Origin: Desulfuromonadales bacterium
Lineage (GTDB): Bacteria; Desulfobacterota; Desulfuromonadia; Desulfuromonadales; BM103
NCBI GenBank assembly: GCA_014860225.1
Contig: JACZKE010000011.1
Location: 1-64,000, forward strand
DNA length: 64,000 bases
Direction: 5' to 3'
The position numbers and the translations under genes were made by a program. Below, piece after piece: positions 44,389 through 53,010 of this stretch; position 1 is the first letter of the stretch; each line of letters begins with the position of its first letter. The notes below the pieces were generated by a model, which had not been told where the DNA came from, did no database searches, and saw nothing but the letters and a program-made list of their open reading frames with translations.

Positions 44389-46347
44389 ATGATAATTTCC
44401 TGGCAAAGAATCTTGTTGGTAATGGCCCTTCTTCTGGTCATTAATAGTGTCTACATCGCTATCTTCCCGCCACAGCCACTCGAACCGGTCGCCGAAATCG
44501 CCTACAGTCAGTTCAAGCAGGAGCTAAAAAATGGCCATGTCGCCGAAGTGACTTTGCAGGGCCAGAACCTCAACGGCATTTTTGCCACGGAAATCTCCCT
44601 GACCAGCGACCAGGTCATGAACGGCCAGTTTGAAGGTGAACGCACTTTTTCACGTTTTCATCTCACCCTGCCGCCGGTCGAAGACCCCGAACTGCTTCCT
44701 CAGCTGGAGCAGCATCAGGTCAAACTGCAGATCAAGCCGGAGGAAGATTCGTCTCTCTTGGTGAATATCCTGGTCAGCCTGTTGCCATGGGTTATCATCA
44801 TCGGCGTCTGGTGGTATTTTATCCAAAAAATGCGGCAGGGTGGGGGCATGCCTGGAAACCTGCTGGACAAGGTCGGCCAATCAGGGGCCCGACTCTATTC
44901 ACGTGAACATTCACGGGTGACTTTCGAGGATGTCGCCGGCTTGAGTGAAGCAAAACAGGAGCTTCAGGAGATTATCGCGTTTTTAAAAGATCCACAGAAG
45001 TTTGCCAGACTCGGCGGCAAAGTACCACGAGGGATACTTCTGACCGGCCCGCCCGGAACAGGCAAGACCCTCATGGCCAGGGCCGTAGCAGGGGAAGCAG
45101 AGGTCCCGTTTTTCAGTATTTCAGCTTCGCAGTTCATCGAGATGTTTGTTGGCGTCGGCGCCAGCCGGGTCCGGGATCTGTTCACCAGGGCCAAAAAGAG
45201 CGCACCGAGCATTATTTTTGTTGATGAACTGGACGCGGTCGGCCGAGCCAGGGGAACCGGTCTGGGTGGTGGACATGACGAACGTGAGCAGACCCTGAAC
45301 CAGCTTCTGTCCGAACTGGACGGTTTTGATCCTCACGATGAAGTCATCGTACTGGCAGCGACCAATCGTCCGGATGTTCTGGATGCAGCCTTGTTGAGGC
45401 CGGGCAGATTTGATCGGCAGGTGGTCGTCGAACGCCCGGACTGGCGCGACCGGGTCAAGATTCTCGAAGTGCATACCCGTGAAATACCCCTCGCCGAGGA
45501 TGTCGACCTTGAGCTGATCGCCAAAGGTACGCCCGGCATGGTGGGTGCCGACCTCCAGAGCCTGGCCAACGAGGCCGCGCTGATTGCCGCCAGGGAGGAT
45601 GTCGATCGCGTCGACATGAGCCATTTCGAACGCGCCAAAGACCGGCAGCTCATGGGTATGGAACGCAAGCTGTTCATGTCCGAGCAGGAAAAACGCATCA
45701 CAGCCATCCATGAATCCGGACACGCCCTGGTCGCCAGATGCCTGCCGCACAGTGACCCGGTTCACAAGATCACCATCATCCCCCGTGGCCAGGCGCTCGG
45801 AGTGACCCAACAGCTGCCGGAAGATGACCGCTACCATTTCCAGCGCAGTTATCTTCTTGGCAGGATGGCGGTGATGCTTGGTGGAAGGGCCGCGGAGAAA
45901 GAGTTCTTCGGTGAGTTATCGACCGGAGCGCAGAACGATCTCAAACAGGTCATGGACCTGGCTGAGAAGATGGTTTGTCAATGGGGTATGAGCGAACGTC
46001 TGGGGGCAGTCAGCTATCCGCGGGGTGAGGAGCATCCGTTTCTTGGTCGCAAATTGGCAACCGAAAAGACCTTCAGCGAAAAGACGGCCTGGATTATCGA
46101 TCAGGAGATTGAAAAGCTGGTGACTTCCTCCCAGCACTGTGCCGAAGCAATCATCGCCGGGAATCGTGCCGCCCTTGAAGCTCTCGCGCAAACACTGCTG
46201 GAAGAGGAGTCGCTCGACAGACAGCAGTTCGATGCATTCCTGTCAGAATTTTCTCTGGTGCTTCCCGAAGACTCCTGTGCAGACATGCTGAGAGTCTCTG
46301 CCGAAGAGCCGCTGTCACAGAAGGAAGATCCGCCCCGGGAAGACTGA
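44389..46347 (+). CDS. ftsH: ATP-dependent zinc metalloprotease FtsH
   Basis: This membrane-anchored AAA protease of about 652 residues degrades misfolded membrane proteins and regulators. It has two N-terminal membrane helices (about 5-25 and 125-145) around a short periplasmic domain. Walker A is [18 protein letters not shown], the pore loop [14 protein letters not shown], Walker [13 protein letters not shown] and the second region of homology [20 protein letters not shown]. The zinc site is HESGH, with a distal Asp in [11 protein letters not shown]. The start at 44389 (ATG) lacks a clear SD; a TTG at 44368 is possible. Confidence 0.93.
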   Translation: MIISWQRILLVMALLLVINSVYIAIFPPQPLEPVAEIAYSQFKQELKNGHVAEVTLQGQNLNGIFATEISLTSDQVMNGQFEGERTFSRFHLTLPPVEDPELLPQLEQHQVKLQIKPEEDSSLLVNILVSLLPWVIIIGVWWYFIQKMRQGGGMPGNLLDKVGQSGARLYSREHSRVTFEDVAGLSEAKQELQEIIAFLKDPQKFARLGGKVPRGILLTGPPGTGKTLMARAVAGEAEVPFFSISASQFIEMFVGVGASRVRDLFTRAKKSAPSIIFVDELDAVGRARGTGLGGGHDEREQTLNQLLSELDGFDPHDEVIVLAATNRPDVLDAALLRPGRFDRQVVVERPDWRDRVKILEVHTREIPLAEDVDLELIAKGTPGMVGADLQSLANEAALIAAREDVDRVDMSHFERAKDRQLMGMERKLFMSEQEKRITAIHESGHALVARCLPHSDPVHKITIIPRGQALGVTQQLPEDDRYHFQRSYLLGRMAVMLGGRAAEKEFFGELSTGAQNDLKQVMDLAEKMVCQWGMSERLGAVSYPRGEEHPFLGRKLATEKTFSEKTAWIIDQEIEKLVTSSQHCAEAIIAGNRAALEALAQTLLEEESLDRQQFDAFLSEFSLVLPEDSCADMLRVSAEEPLSQKEDPPRED

Positions 46348-46406
46348 CGGAGGTTGTCCGGAGGGCCCGGCAGCAGGTAATGGCTTGGCAAATCAACAGA
46401 TTACAG

Positions 46407-47126
46407 TCAGCTGACCGAGGTTCCTCCAAAAGATTCCGCCACGGACAATTCGTCTGCCACCCGCAAGCGGTTGCTGGCCAGATGCGCCTGACGGGTCGGC
46501 TCCGGCAGACGGTAGCCTCCGCCACATCGCAACACGATTTCGACAGCACGGTCGATGCTGACCAGGTGACCTGGGGATATATACATAGGGCGAACCCCCT
46601 GGCGTGTCCGCACAACCGCACCGACCGCCTTGCCGTCACAGGACAGGGATGTCCATGACCCTCTTTCCCTTGCCGGCTCCGCCGCCTCTCCGCACAACCG
46701 GCTTTTGGCACAACCGATGGTCGGCAGATCGAGCCACAGGCCGAGATGGCTGGCCAATCCGAAGCGGCGCGGATGAGCGATCCCCTGACCATCCACCAGG
46801 ACGACTTCCGGGACTGTCTGCAGCTTCCGGAAAGCTTGTAGCAGGACCGGCAGTTCGCGAAACGAAAGCAGCCCCGGGATATAGGGGAAGTCGCACTCAG
46901 CGGAAGCTGTAGCCGTTTCGATGATGCTTGCCGTCTCCAGTTCCATCAAAACCACCGCAGCATGAAAACGCTCTGCACGACGTTGATAGGAAACGTCAAC
47001 TCCGGCGACCAGGATAATTTCTTTTGGCAGCATGTCCCGCAGTACGATCCGGTCCGCAAGCTTCGTCTGAATGGCGACAGCTTGTTTAGGGGGAAGATCC
47101 CAGGTATGAAGGTCAGCAAATTGCAT
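46407..47126 (-). CDS. nfi: Endonuclease V
   Basis: The 239-residue enzyme nicks DNA near deoxyinosine and other deaminated bases. It has the metal-binding Asp in LVAGVDVSYQRR, DGQGIAHPRRFGLASHLGLWL with the second Asp, and GCAKSRL. The ATG at 47126 lies inside the end of the dehydrogenase gene upstream, a 14-bp overlap, and has no good SD, so translation is probably coupled. A DNA repair enzyme at the tail of a transport/oxidoreductase operon is an unusual partner and may only reflect gene packing. Confidence 0.9.
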   Translation of the reverse strand: MQFADLHTWDLPPKQAVAIQTKLADRIVLRDMLPKEIILVAGVDVSYQRRAERFHAAVVLMELETASIIETATASAECDFPYIPGLLSFRELPVLLQAFRKLQTVPEVVLVDGQGIAHPRRFGLASHLGLWLDLPTIGCAKSRLCGEAAEPARERGSWTSLSCDGKAVGAVVRTRQGVRPMYISPGHLVSIDRAVEIVLRCGGGYRLPEPTRQAHLASNRLRVADELSVAESFGGTSVS

Positions 47127-48180
47127 GGGTGAATTTTTTGATGTCCAGGCCCACACTGAGAGCGGCCTCGACGATCTCGTCCCAGGTCACTTCTTCGATC
47201 AGTATCCCCGACGTCAGCCTTTCTTGTCTGCGCTTACGTTCAGGATCGCCCGGTACCATGACCGGGCAATCGGCCTGGACGGGCGGGGTTGCGCGGAGAT
47301 AATCGATCAGGGCGGCTATCTCCCTGCGGATGGCGTTTTGCTCACCGTACAGCTCCGGGTCGATGAGTATCGTCAGCATGTGGTTGATGATGCCTCCGCA
47401 ACGGGCATTGTCCGGGTGAATGGATGCGCCGCCGGTCAATGCCACCGCGAGAACTTCACACAGAAGACCCAGGCCATAGCCTTTGTGCTCCCCGAAAGGC
47501 AAAATAGCGCCTTGCGGCTGAGTAAACAAGACCTCCGGGTTTTCTGTCGGTCGCCCCTGGCTGTCGATGAGGGCGCAATCCGAAACCTGCTGCCCCTTGT
47601 TGAGAGCCACCCGGGCCTTGCCGACGGCAATTTTACTGGTTGCCATGTCCAGCAGCAGGTGGTCTTCATCATTCAACGAGGGCACGGCGATGCACAAGGG
47701 GTTAGTGCCGTAGCGACCCTGCTTGCCGCCGAAGGGCGCCACCATGGGGGCATGGCCGACGACGCTGACAAAGTGCAAGGAGATCAACCCTGCTTCCATG
47801 CTCTGCTCGCCATAGGCTCCCACGCGGCCGATATGGTGAGCATTGCGAAGCCCCACCAGGGCCATGCCTGTCTCTTTGCAGCGGGCGATGCCTTGTTCCA
47901 TTGCCATCTTGGCGGCCACCTGACCGTAGCCGCGATGGCCATCGAAGAGCAGAAAATTTCCCCGATCGCTGATCGTTTCAGGCAGGCGGTTCGGCTGGAG
48001 AAGGCCCTTGGCGATGTTTGCCACATAGGTGGGCAGCATCCCCACGCCATGACTGTCATGGCCACAGAGGTTGGCCTGCAACAGATGCGACGCCACGGTA
48101 CGGGCCTCAGGACGGGCGCTACCTGCGGCCTCGAGAATGGCTGCAGCCAGGTCCTCAAGCGTTTCATGACTCAGGTTCAT
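47113..48180 (-). CDS. Ldh_2 family NAD(P)-dependent oxidoreductase (malate/L-lactate dehydrogenase type)
   Basis: The 355-residue protein matches the family that includes malate, sulfolactate, ureidoglycolate and 2,3-diketogulonate dehydrogenases. Motifs are LLQANLCGHDSHGVGMLPTY, VGLRNAHHIGRVGAYGEQ, GGKQGRYGTNPLCIAVP, LLDMATSKIAVGK and FGEHKGYGLGLLCEVLA. I start at MNLSHETLED (48180) with GAGGAA upstream; the 46-codon extension overlaps livF. It follows a complete Liv-type transporter in the same direction, so its substrate may be what that transporter imports. The substrate cannot be chosen from sequence alone. Confidence 0.85.
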   Translation of the reverse strand: MNLSHETLEDLAAAILEAAGSARPEARTVASHLLQANLCGHDSHGVGMLPTYVANIAKGLLQPNRLPETISDRGNFLLFDGHRGYGQVAAKMAMEQGIARCKETGMALVGLRNAHHIGRVGAYGEQSMEAGLISLHFVSVVGHAPMVAPFGGKQGRYGTNPLCIAVPSLNDEDHLLLDMATSKIAVGKARVALNKGQQVSDCALIDSQGRPTENPEVLFTQPQGAILPFGEHKGYGLGLLCEVLAVALTGGASIHPDNARCGGIINHMLTILIDPELYGEQNAIRREIAALIDYLRATPPVQADCPVMVPGDPERKRRQERLTSGILIEEVTWDEIVEAALSVGLDIKKFTHAIC

Positions 48181-48220
48181 GGCCGTTTTTTCCTCACTCT
48201 GCAGATTCGTCTCAAAAACT

Positions 48221-48919
48221 TCAGACCAGGAGATACTTATGGCGGATGGCTTCATCACGGCGGAGGTCTTCAATGCTGCCATGGTAGCGGATATGCCCGT
48301 TGTCAATGATATAGGCACGGTCGCTCAGGCGCAACGCAACGTTCTGGTTCTGTTCGGCCAACAACACCGAAAGGCCACCGGCCTTGAGCTCCAGAATCTT
48401 CTCTTCGAGCATCTCGACGATGATCGGTGCCAGTCCCTCCGTAGGTTCATCAAGCAGCAGCAGGTCGGGATTGGTGATCAAGGCGCGGCCGATGGTGAGC
48501 ATCTGCTGTTCGCCTCCGCTGAGTACTCCTGCTCTGCGTCCTTCAAGGGCGCGCAGAGCCGGAAAGAAGTTGTAGACTCTTTCCTTGTCCCAGCCATCGA
48601 AGCCTTGGCGGGGCCTTGCCGATATTTCAAGATTCTCTCCTACAGTCAAATCCGCGAAGACCCTGCGATCGTCGGGAACAAACCCCACGCCCCTGCGACA
48701 AATCTGGTAGGCCGGTAGGCCGGTCACGCGGTCTCCCTTGAAGACGATTTCGCCCTGTTTCGGTGGTGTCAGTCCCATGATGGTTTTCATGGTAGTGCTC
48801 TTGCCGGCGCCGTTACGACCGAGAAGACAGACGATTTCTCCCGTGTGTACGCTGAGTGAGACGTCAAAGAGAATGTGACTCAGTCCGTAATAGGTATTGA
48901 TGGCTTTGACTTCCAGCAT
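48221..48919 (-). CDS. livF: Branched-chain amino acid/amide ABC transporter ATPase (LivF type)
   Basis: The 232-residue ATPase has Walker A in GRNGAGKSTTMK, signature LSGGEQQMLTIGRAL and Walker B in LLLLDEPTEGLAP. The length and the QNQNVALRLSDRAYIIDNG segment match LivF. Its ATG shares a base with the livG stop. It powers import together with LivG and the permeases LivH and LivM. Confidence 0.9.
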   Translation of the reverse strand: MLEVKAINTYYGLSHILFDVSLSVHTGEIVCLLGRNGAGKSTTMKTIMGLTPPKQGEIVFKGDRVTGLPAYQICRRGVGFVPDDRRVFADLTVGENLEISARPRQGFDGWDKERVYNFFPALRALEGRRAGVLSGGEQQMLTIGRALITNPDLLLLDEPTEGLAPIIVEMLEEKILELKAGGLSVLLAEQNQNVALRLSDRAYIIDNGHIRYHGSIEDLRRDEAIRHKYLLV

Positions 48920-49656
48920 CAGTCGTGGCTCCCCAGATAAGCCTTCTTGACCTGAGGATCGTTGCGCACCTGGTCCGGCGTCCCCTGGGTGATGGTGCTG
49001 CCCTGCTGCATGACCATGATCCGGTCGGCAAAGGAGAACACCAGCTCCACGTCATGTTCGCAGAAAAGGATGGTCAGGCCCCTCTGGCGCGACAAATGCT
49101 TCATCAGATCAATGGCCCTTGCCGTTTCCTCTCCGGACATGCCTGCTGTGGGTTCATCCAGGATCAAAAGTTGGGGATCGCTGCCCAGAGAGATGGCCAT
49201 CTCCAGGACCTTCTGGTCGCCGTGGGAGAGAAGTCCGCAGATGCTGTCACGCTTGTCGATGAGGCCCATGGCTTCGAGGATCGCCTCGGTTTCTTTTACC
49301 GCGATGTTGTGAGCCGGGATAAACAGGTTAGAGGTTTTTTTCATGCGGCTGATCACCGCCGTCTGCACATTTTCGAACACACTCATGCGGCTGAAGATCT
49401 TGACGATCTGAAAAGAGCGGCTCATTCCTTTGCGGCACAGCTGATGGGGACGCAGACCACAGATGTCCTCACCTTTGAAGCGGATGCTGCCAGCATCGGG
49501 ACGTATCTGACCGCTGACAAGGTTGAAGAGTGTCGTCTTGCCGGCGCCGTTGGGACCTATCACCGCCACCACCTCTCCCGGATTCACCGAGAGGTTGGCT
49601 TCCTTTACAGCCAGAAAGCCGTCAAAGGATTTTCGTAGTGACCTAATCTGCAACAT
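48919..49656 (-). CDS. livG: Branched-chain amino acid/amide ABC transporter ATPase (LivG type)
   Basis: The 245-residue ATPase has Walker A in GPNGAGKTTLFN, the LivG-type RSFQIVKIFSRMSVFENV, and Walker B in LLILDEPTAGMSGEE followed by FCEHDVELVFSFADRI. The signature reads LSHGDQKVLEMA rather than the LSYGxQR usual in LivG; an LSHG form is, as I recall, common in urea-type UrtD. That weakly favours an amide-like substrate. GGAG precedes the ATG, which overlaps livM by 14 bp. Confidence 0.88.
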   Translation of the reverse strand: MLQIRSLRKSFDGFLAVKEANLSVNPGEVVAVIGPNGAGKTTLFNLVSGQIRPDAGSIRFKGEDICGLRPHQLCRKGMSRSFQIVKIFSRMSVFENVQTAVISRMKKTSNLFIPAHNIAVKETEAILEAMGLIDKRDSICGLLSHGDQKVLEMAISLGSDPQLLILDEPTAGMSGEETARAIDLMKHLSRQRGLTILFCEHDVELVFSFADRIMVMQQGSTITQGTPDQVRNDPQVKKAYLGSHD

Positions 49657-50632
49657 GGCTGCTCTCCTCGAGCGGCAGGTCTGGCGCTTTCGAACTGAAA
49701 AGCTGATTAATGAAGCCGAAAACGCCCTTGGGAAGGAAAAATATTGTAAGCATCATCATCAGACCGAGGATGAGGGTCCAATACTCAGTATAGTTGCCCG
49801 CGAAGGTTCTCATGGAAATGATAAGGCAGGCCCCGAGCATGGGGCCGAAAAAAGTGAACCAACCTCCCAGCAGGCACATGATGAGGATTTCCAGAGACAG
49901 AGTCCAGGAAAGCAGCTCAGGGAAAACACTCCCCTCCAGGATGACGAACAGCGAACCGGCAGCGCCGGCAAACAGTGCCGCTATAACCATGGCGATGATA
50001 CGATGCCGCGTGATGTTAACGCCGATGGCTTCACAACGCTCCGGGTTGTCACGGAGAGCCTGAAGGATCCTGCCGAACGGAGATTTGATGATAATGAACA
50101 TCAGCAGCAGGCACAAGGTTGTGATGGCCAGGATGAAATAATAAGAAGATGTGGTTGCCGACATGGCTTCGGGCACGGGAATGCCGTGGATACCGTCGTC
50201 TCCGCCGGTGAAATCGTACCAGCGATAGACGATGGCCCATATCAGCGAGCCCAATGAGATCTGCAGCATACCAAAGTGCAGGCTGCTCAGGCGGGCACAG
50301 ATCAGACCGATCAGCAGGCCGAAAAAGGCCGCTGCCACCGGTGCCGAGGCGAAGGCGACCCAGGTCGGCAGACTGGTTTTGGTGAGCATCAAGGCTGTCG
50401 TGTAAGCGCCTATGCCGTAGAAGACAGCGTGATGGAACTGGTACAGCCCCCCGTAACCGAGAACCAGGTTGAGGCTGGTGGCCAATAGCCCGGTGACCAG
50501 AATGACGCTGGCCAGGTAGATGTAGAATCTGGGTGCCGCATAAGGAAGAAAAATTAGGCCAACCAGAAACAACACAACCAGAGGGAGAGATTTTTTGCCA
50601 AAAACGCCTGAGATCATTGAAAAATCTCTCAC
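49643..50632 (-). CDS. livM: Branched-chain amino acid/amide ABC transporter permease (LivM type)
   Basis: The 329-residue permease has about nine hydrophobic helices and the LivM-type NLVLGYGGLYQFHHAVFYGIGAY and IKSPFGRILQALRDNPERCEAIG (the cytoplasmic EAA-like loop). The first possible start is a GTG overlapping the livH stop; an ATG five codons later (50617) is the alternative. It forms the channel with LivH. Confidence 0.88.
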   Translation of the reverse strand: MRDFSMISGVFGKKSLPLVVLFLVGLIFLPYAAPRFYIYLASVILVTGLLATSLNLVLGYGGLYQFHHAVFYGIGAYTTALMLTKTSLPTWVAFASAPVAAAFFGLLIGLICARLSSLHFGMLQISLGSLIWAIVYRWYDFTGGDDGIHGIPVPEAMSATTSSYYFILAITTLCLLLMFIIIKSPFGRILQALRDNPERCEAIGVNITRHRIIAMVIAALFAGAAGSLFVILEGSVFPELLSWTLSLEILIMCLLGGWFTFFGPMLGACLIISMRTFAGNYTEYWTLILGLMMMLTIFFLPKGVFGFINQLFSSKAPDLPLEESSHVAD

Positions 50633-51525
50633 CAGATCGATTTCAAGAGCCCTTTAGGGCGGAATATGAGCACAGTGATCACGGCGAGATAGGGGAAGAT
50701 GATACCGAACTGGGGGGCCACCAGAATGCCGATGGCATCGGTGAGGCCAAAGATGACAGCTCCCAGCAGAGCCCCCCACACATTGCCGAGCCCGCCGATA
50801 ATGACAATAAGGAAGATCTCGATGATGATGGAGTGGTCCATCCCCTGGCTGATGTTCTGCGTCGGAGCCACCAGGGCTCCGCCAACACCCGCAAGATAAC
50901 AACCGAGGACGAATACGGCGGCATAGATACGGTTGACGTTGATACCCACCGCTCCCACCATTTCACGGTCCACGGCCGCTGCCCTGGAAATCTTGCCCAG
51001 AATGGTCCGGTTGGTCAGGAACCATAAACCTGCGGCGAAAACAGGCCCCAGAAGCAGCAGAAACAGGTTGTAGCGGGGAAAGGGCATCCCCAGCAGCGAG
51101 TAGGATCCCTGGAATATTTCGGGAACTGCCAAAGAACGGTAGTCCGAACCCCACAGGAGCTTGACCAGATCTCCGAAAACCAGTGTAAAGGAGAAAGTAA
51201 ATAGCAGCATCATTAGATGGTCGCGATTATAAAGAAAACGGAACAGACCCTGCTCCATGATCAGTCCAATCAGGGCCACGATTAAAGGTGCCAGCAAAAG
51301 CGCAATCCAGAAGCCCAGGCTGCTTTGAGAAAAAGCCGTGGCGATTGAGTAGGTCGTGAAGGCGCCGATCATGTACAGAGAGCCGTGGGCCAGATTCGGG
51401 ATGCGCAGAACCCCGAGGATCAAGGTGAGTCCCGAAGCGACAATAAACAGGATGGTCGCTTTACTCAGACCAACCAGAATCTGAATGCAGAGGACCGAAA
51501 AAGACAGACCAGTGAACAGTTCCAT
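50629..51525 (-). CDS. livH: Branched-chain amino acid/amide ABC transporter permease (LivH type)
   Basis: The 298-residue permease shows IVASGLTLILGVLRIPNLAHGSLYMIGAF at the N-terminus and SRAAAVDREMVGAVGINVNRIY as the coupling loop, with about eight helices. It follows the binding-protein gene after a 90-bp gap that contains a stable hairpin. No strong SD is seen. Confidence 0.88.
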   Translation of the reverse strand: MELFTGLSFSVLCIQILVGLSKATILFIVASGLTLILGVLRIPNLAHGSLYMIGAFTTYSIATAFSQSSLGFWIALLLAPLIVALIGLIMEQGLFRFLYNRDHLMMLLFTFSFTLVFGDLVKLLWGSDYRSLAVPEIFQGSYSLLGMPFPRYNLFLLLLGPVFAAGLWFLTNRTILGKISRAAAVDREMVGAVGINVNRIYAAVFVLGCYLAGVGGALVAPTQNISQGMDHSIIIEIFLIVIIGGLGNVWGALLGAVIFGLTDAIGILVAPQFGIIFPYLAVITVLIFRPKGLLKSIW

Positions 51526-51573
51526 GAGGCTTTCTTTGCTTGCAGGAGGATTAGAAAATCAGGCTATACGCTG

Positions 51574-51605
51574 AAGGGTGGGGGACCAACGTGGCCCCCA
51601 CCCTT
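51574..51605 (-). other. Intra-operon hairpin between livK and livH
   Basis: A perfect 11-bp GC-rich stem AAGGGTGGGGG / CCCCCACCCTT with a ten-base loop lies between the binding-protein and permease genes. On the minus strand no T-run follows, so an mRNA-stabilising structure that keeps binding-protein levels above those of the permease is more likely than a full terminator. Confidence 0.6.
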
Positions 51606-51614
51606 GCATGTACG

Positions 51615-52832
51615 TTAGAGCTGCCGGGCCTTGCGGATCTCATCCAGCGAAGGCATGGATTCCTCGGCAGGGATAGTGATAATCTCCGAAGCCACCAGGA
51701 ATTGCTTGCCCTCGACCTTGGTTGTCATACCCATGAACATCGGCAACATGACCTGATGATCTTCGGCGCGCATGGTCACTGTTCCCACAGGGGAGTCAAC
51801 GCTCAACCCCTCCAGTGCGTCGATGAACTTCTCCGTATTGACCTCTCCGGCTTTTGCATAAGCTTTGGAGATGAACTGGGCCGTGATGTAACCGTACAGG
51901 GCGCCCACCGCGGGAGTACGATCATAGGCCTTTTCGAACTCGGCCACAAAAGCTTTGTTTTCTTCGGTATCCGGGTAATAGCTGTGATAGTTGGCAGTAC
52001 CGATAACGCCCTCGGGGGCAGTGAGGCCGAGAGGTTTGAGTGTTGAAATCTCCGTGGCCGTATGCATGTAGAAAGGCACCAGTTTGTTGAAGCCCGTGGT
52101 CTGCGCAGCCTTGAGGAATGGCACACAGTCGCGTCCACCGGTAGCGATAATGACCGCGTCGGGTTCCTCAGCCAGCATTGCGGTGATGTAGGGCGTGAAG
52201 TCAGGTTCACCCACTTTCCACCAGGATTGGCCCAGCAGCCTGACCTCGGGTTTGAGTTTTTTGAGATTTTCCCAGACGCCGTCGGCGACAGCGTGTCCAT
52301 ACTCGTAATCATCCCCGGCGATCCAGTAGGTGGTGTAAGGCAGTTTGGCCAGACCCGCCGCCGCCGCTTTGCCGATCATGGCTGTATTCTCATTCATGGA
52401 GAATACATAGCGATGACCTTTCTCTCCGGTGATCTTTGCACTTTTGGCGAAAGTGGCCAGGAACGGAATTTTTTCCTGTTTGGCAAAGTCCGAGAGTGCC
52501 AGAGCCAGAGCGCTGTTGATCGTCCCCATGAGGATGTCGACCTCCTCGCGCATCACCAGCTCCTTGGCGGCGCTCAGGCCGAGATCCACCTTGAACTTAC
52601 TGTCGCGGGTGACAAACTCGACCTGCTGGCCAAAAATACCGCCCGCGGCGTTGATTTTGTTAACTGCCAGGGCAAAGGCGTCACGCACATCATTGGTGTA
52701 GGTGCTGGCGGGACCGCTGTAAGTGTCGACTATGCCGACTTTGATCGTCTTGGCCGCAAAAGCACTGGATGCAGCCAGCAGGCAGCAGCTGACAAAGGCC
52801 GCAAGGCAGAAGAATTTGAAAGTCGACTTCAT
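51615..52832 (-). CDS. Branched-chain amino acid/amide ABC transporter substrate-binding protein
   Basis: The 405-residue periplasmic protein has a signal peptide ending at AFA-AKTIK (about residue 27) and a Peripla_BP_6-type body: VGIVDTYSGPASTYTNDVRDAFALAVNKINAAGGIFG near the N-terminus and the hinge around DAVIIATGGRDCVPFLKAAQ. AGGAGG precedes the ATG by ten bases. It is the first gene of a livK-H-M-G-F-type operon. The ligand may be an amino acid, amide, urea or a carboxylate. Confidence 0.9.
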   Translation of the reverse strand: MKSTFKFFCLAAFVSCCLLAASSAFAAKTIKVGIVDTYSGPASTYTNDVRDAFALAVNKINAAGGIFGQQVEFVTRDSKFKVDLGLSAAKELVMREEVDILMGTINSALALALSDFAKQEKIPFLATFAKSAKITGEKGHRYVFSMNENTAMIGKAAAAGLAKLPYTTYWIAGDDYEYGHAVADGVWENLKKLKPEVRLLGQSWWKVGEPDFTPYITAMLAEEPDAVIIATGGRDCVPFLKAAQTTGFNKLVPFYMHTATEISTLKPLGLTAPEGVIGTANYHSYYPDTEENKAFVAEFEKAYDRTPAVGALYGYITAQFISKAYAKAGEVNTEKFIDALEGLSVDSPVGTVTMRAEDHQVMLPMFMGMTTKVEGKQFLVASEIITIPAEESMPSLDEIRKARQL

Positions 52833-53010
52833 GGGTTTGTGCCTCCTGTTTACTTGGCAAGTGAAAGAAATTCGTGTTCAGCGGGTTTAAACCATCAGTG
52901 CCTGACTTTTTGTCGCGCTGATGAATATGTTGAAACGATGTTTTACAGTACTATAATGCGATTGTTTTACGCAACCGTCTTTACTGGCTCCCGAAGAGAT
53001 GAGTTTCCTT

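Noticed and set aside
47125-48309. 394-codon plus-strand ORF opposite the Ldh_2 gene
   Set aside because: It is the antisense of a clear dehydrogenase gene, has no recognisable domain and no SD; long antisense frames are common in GC-biased codon usage.
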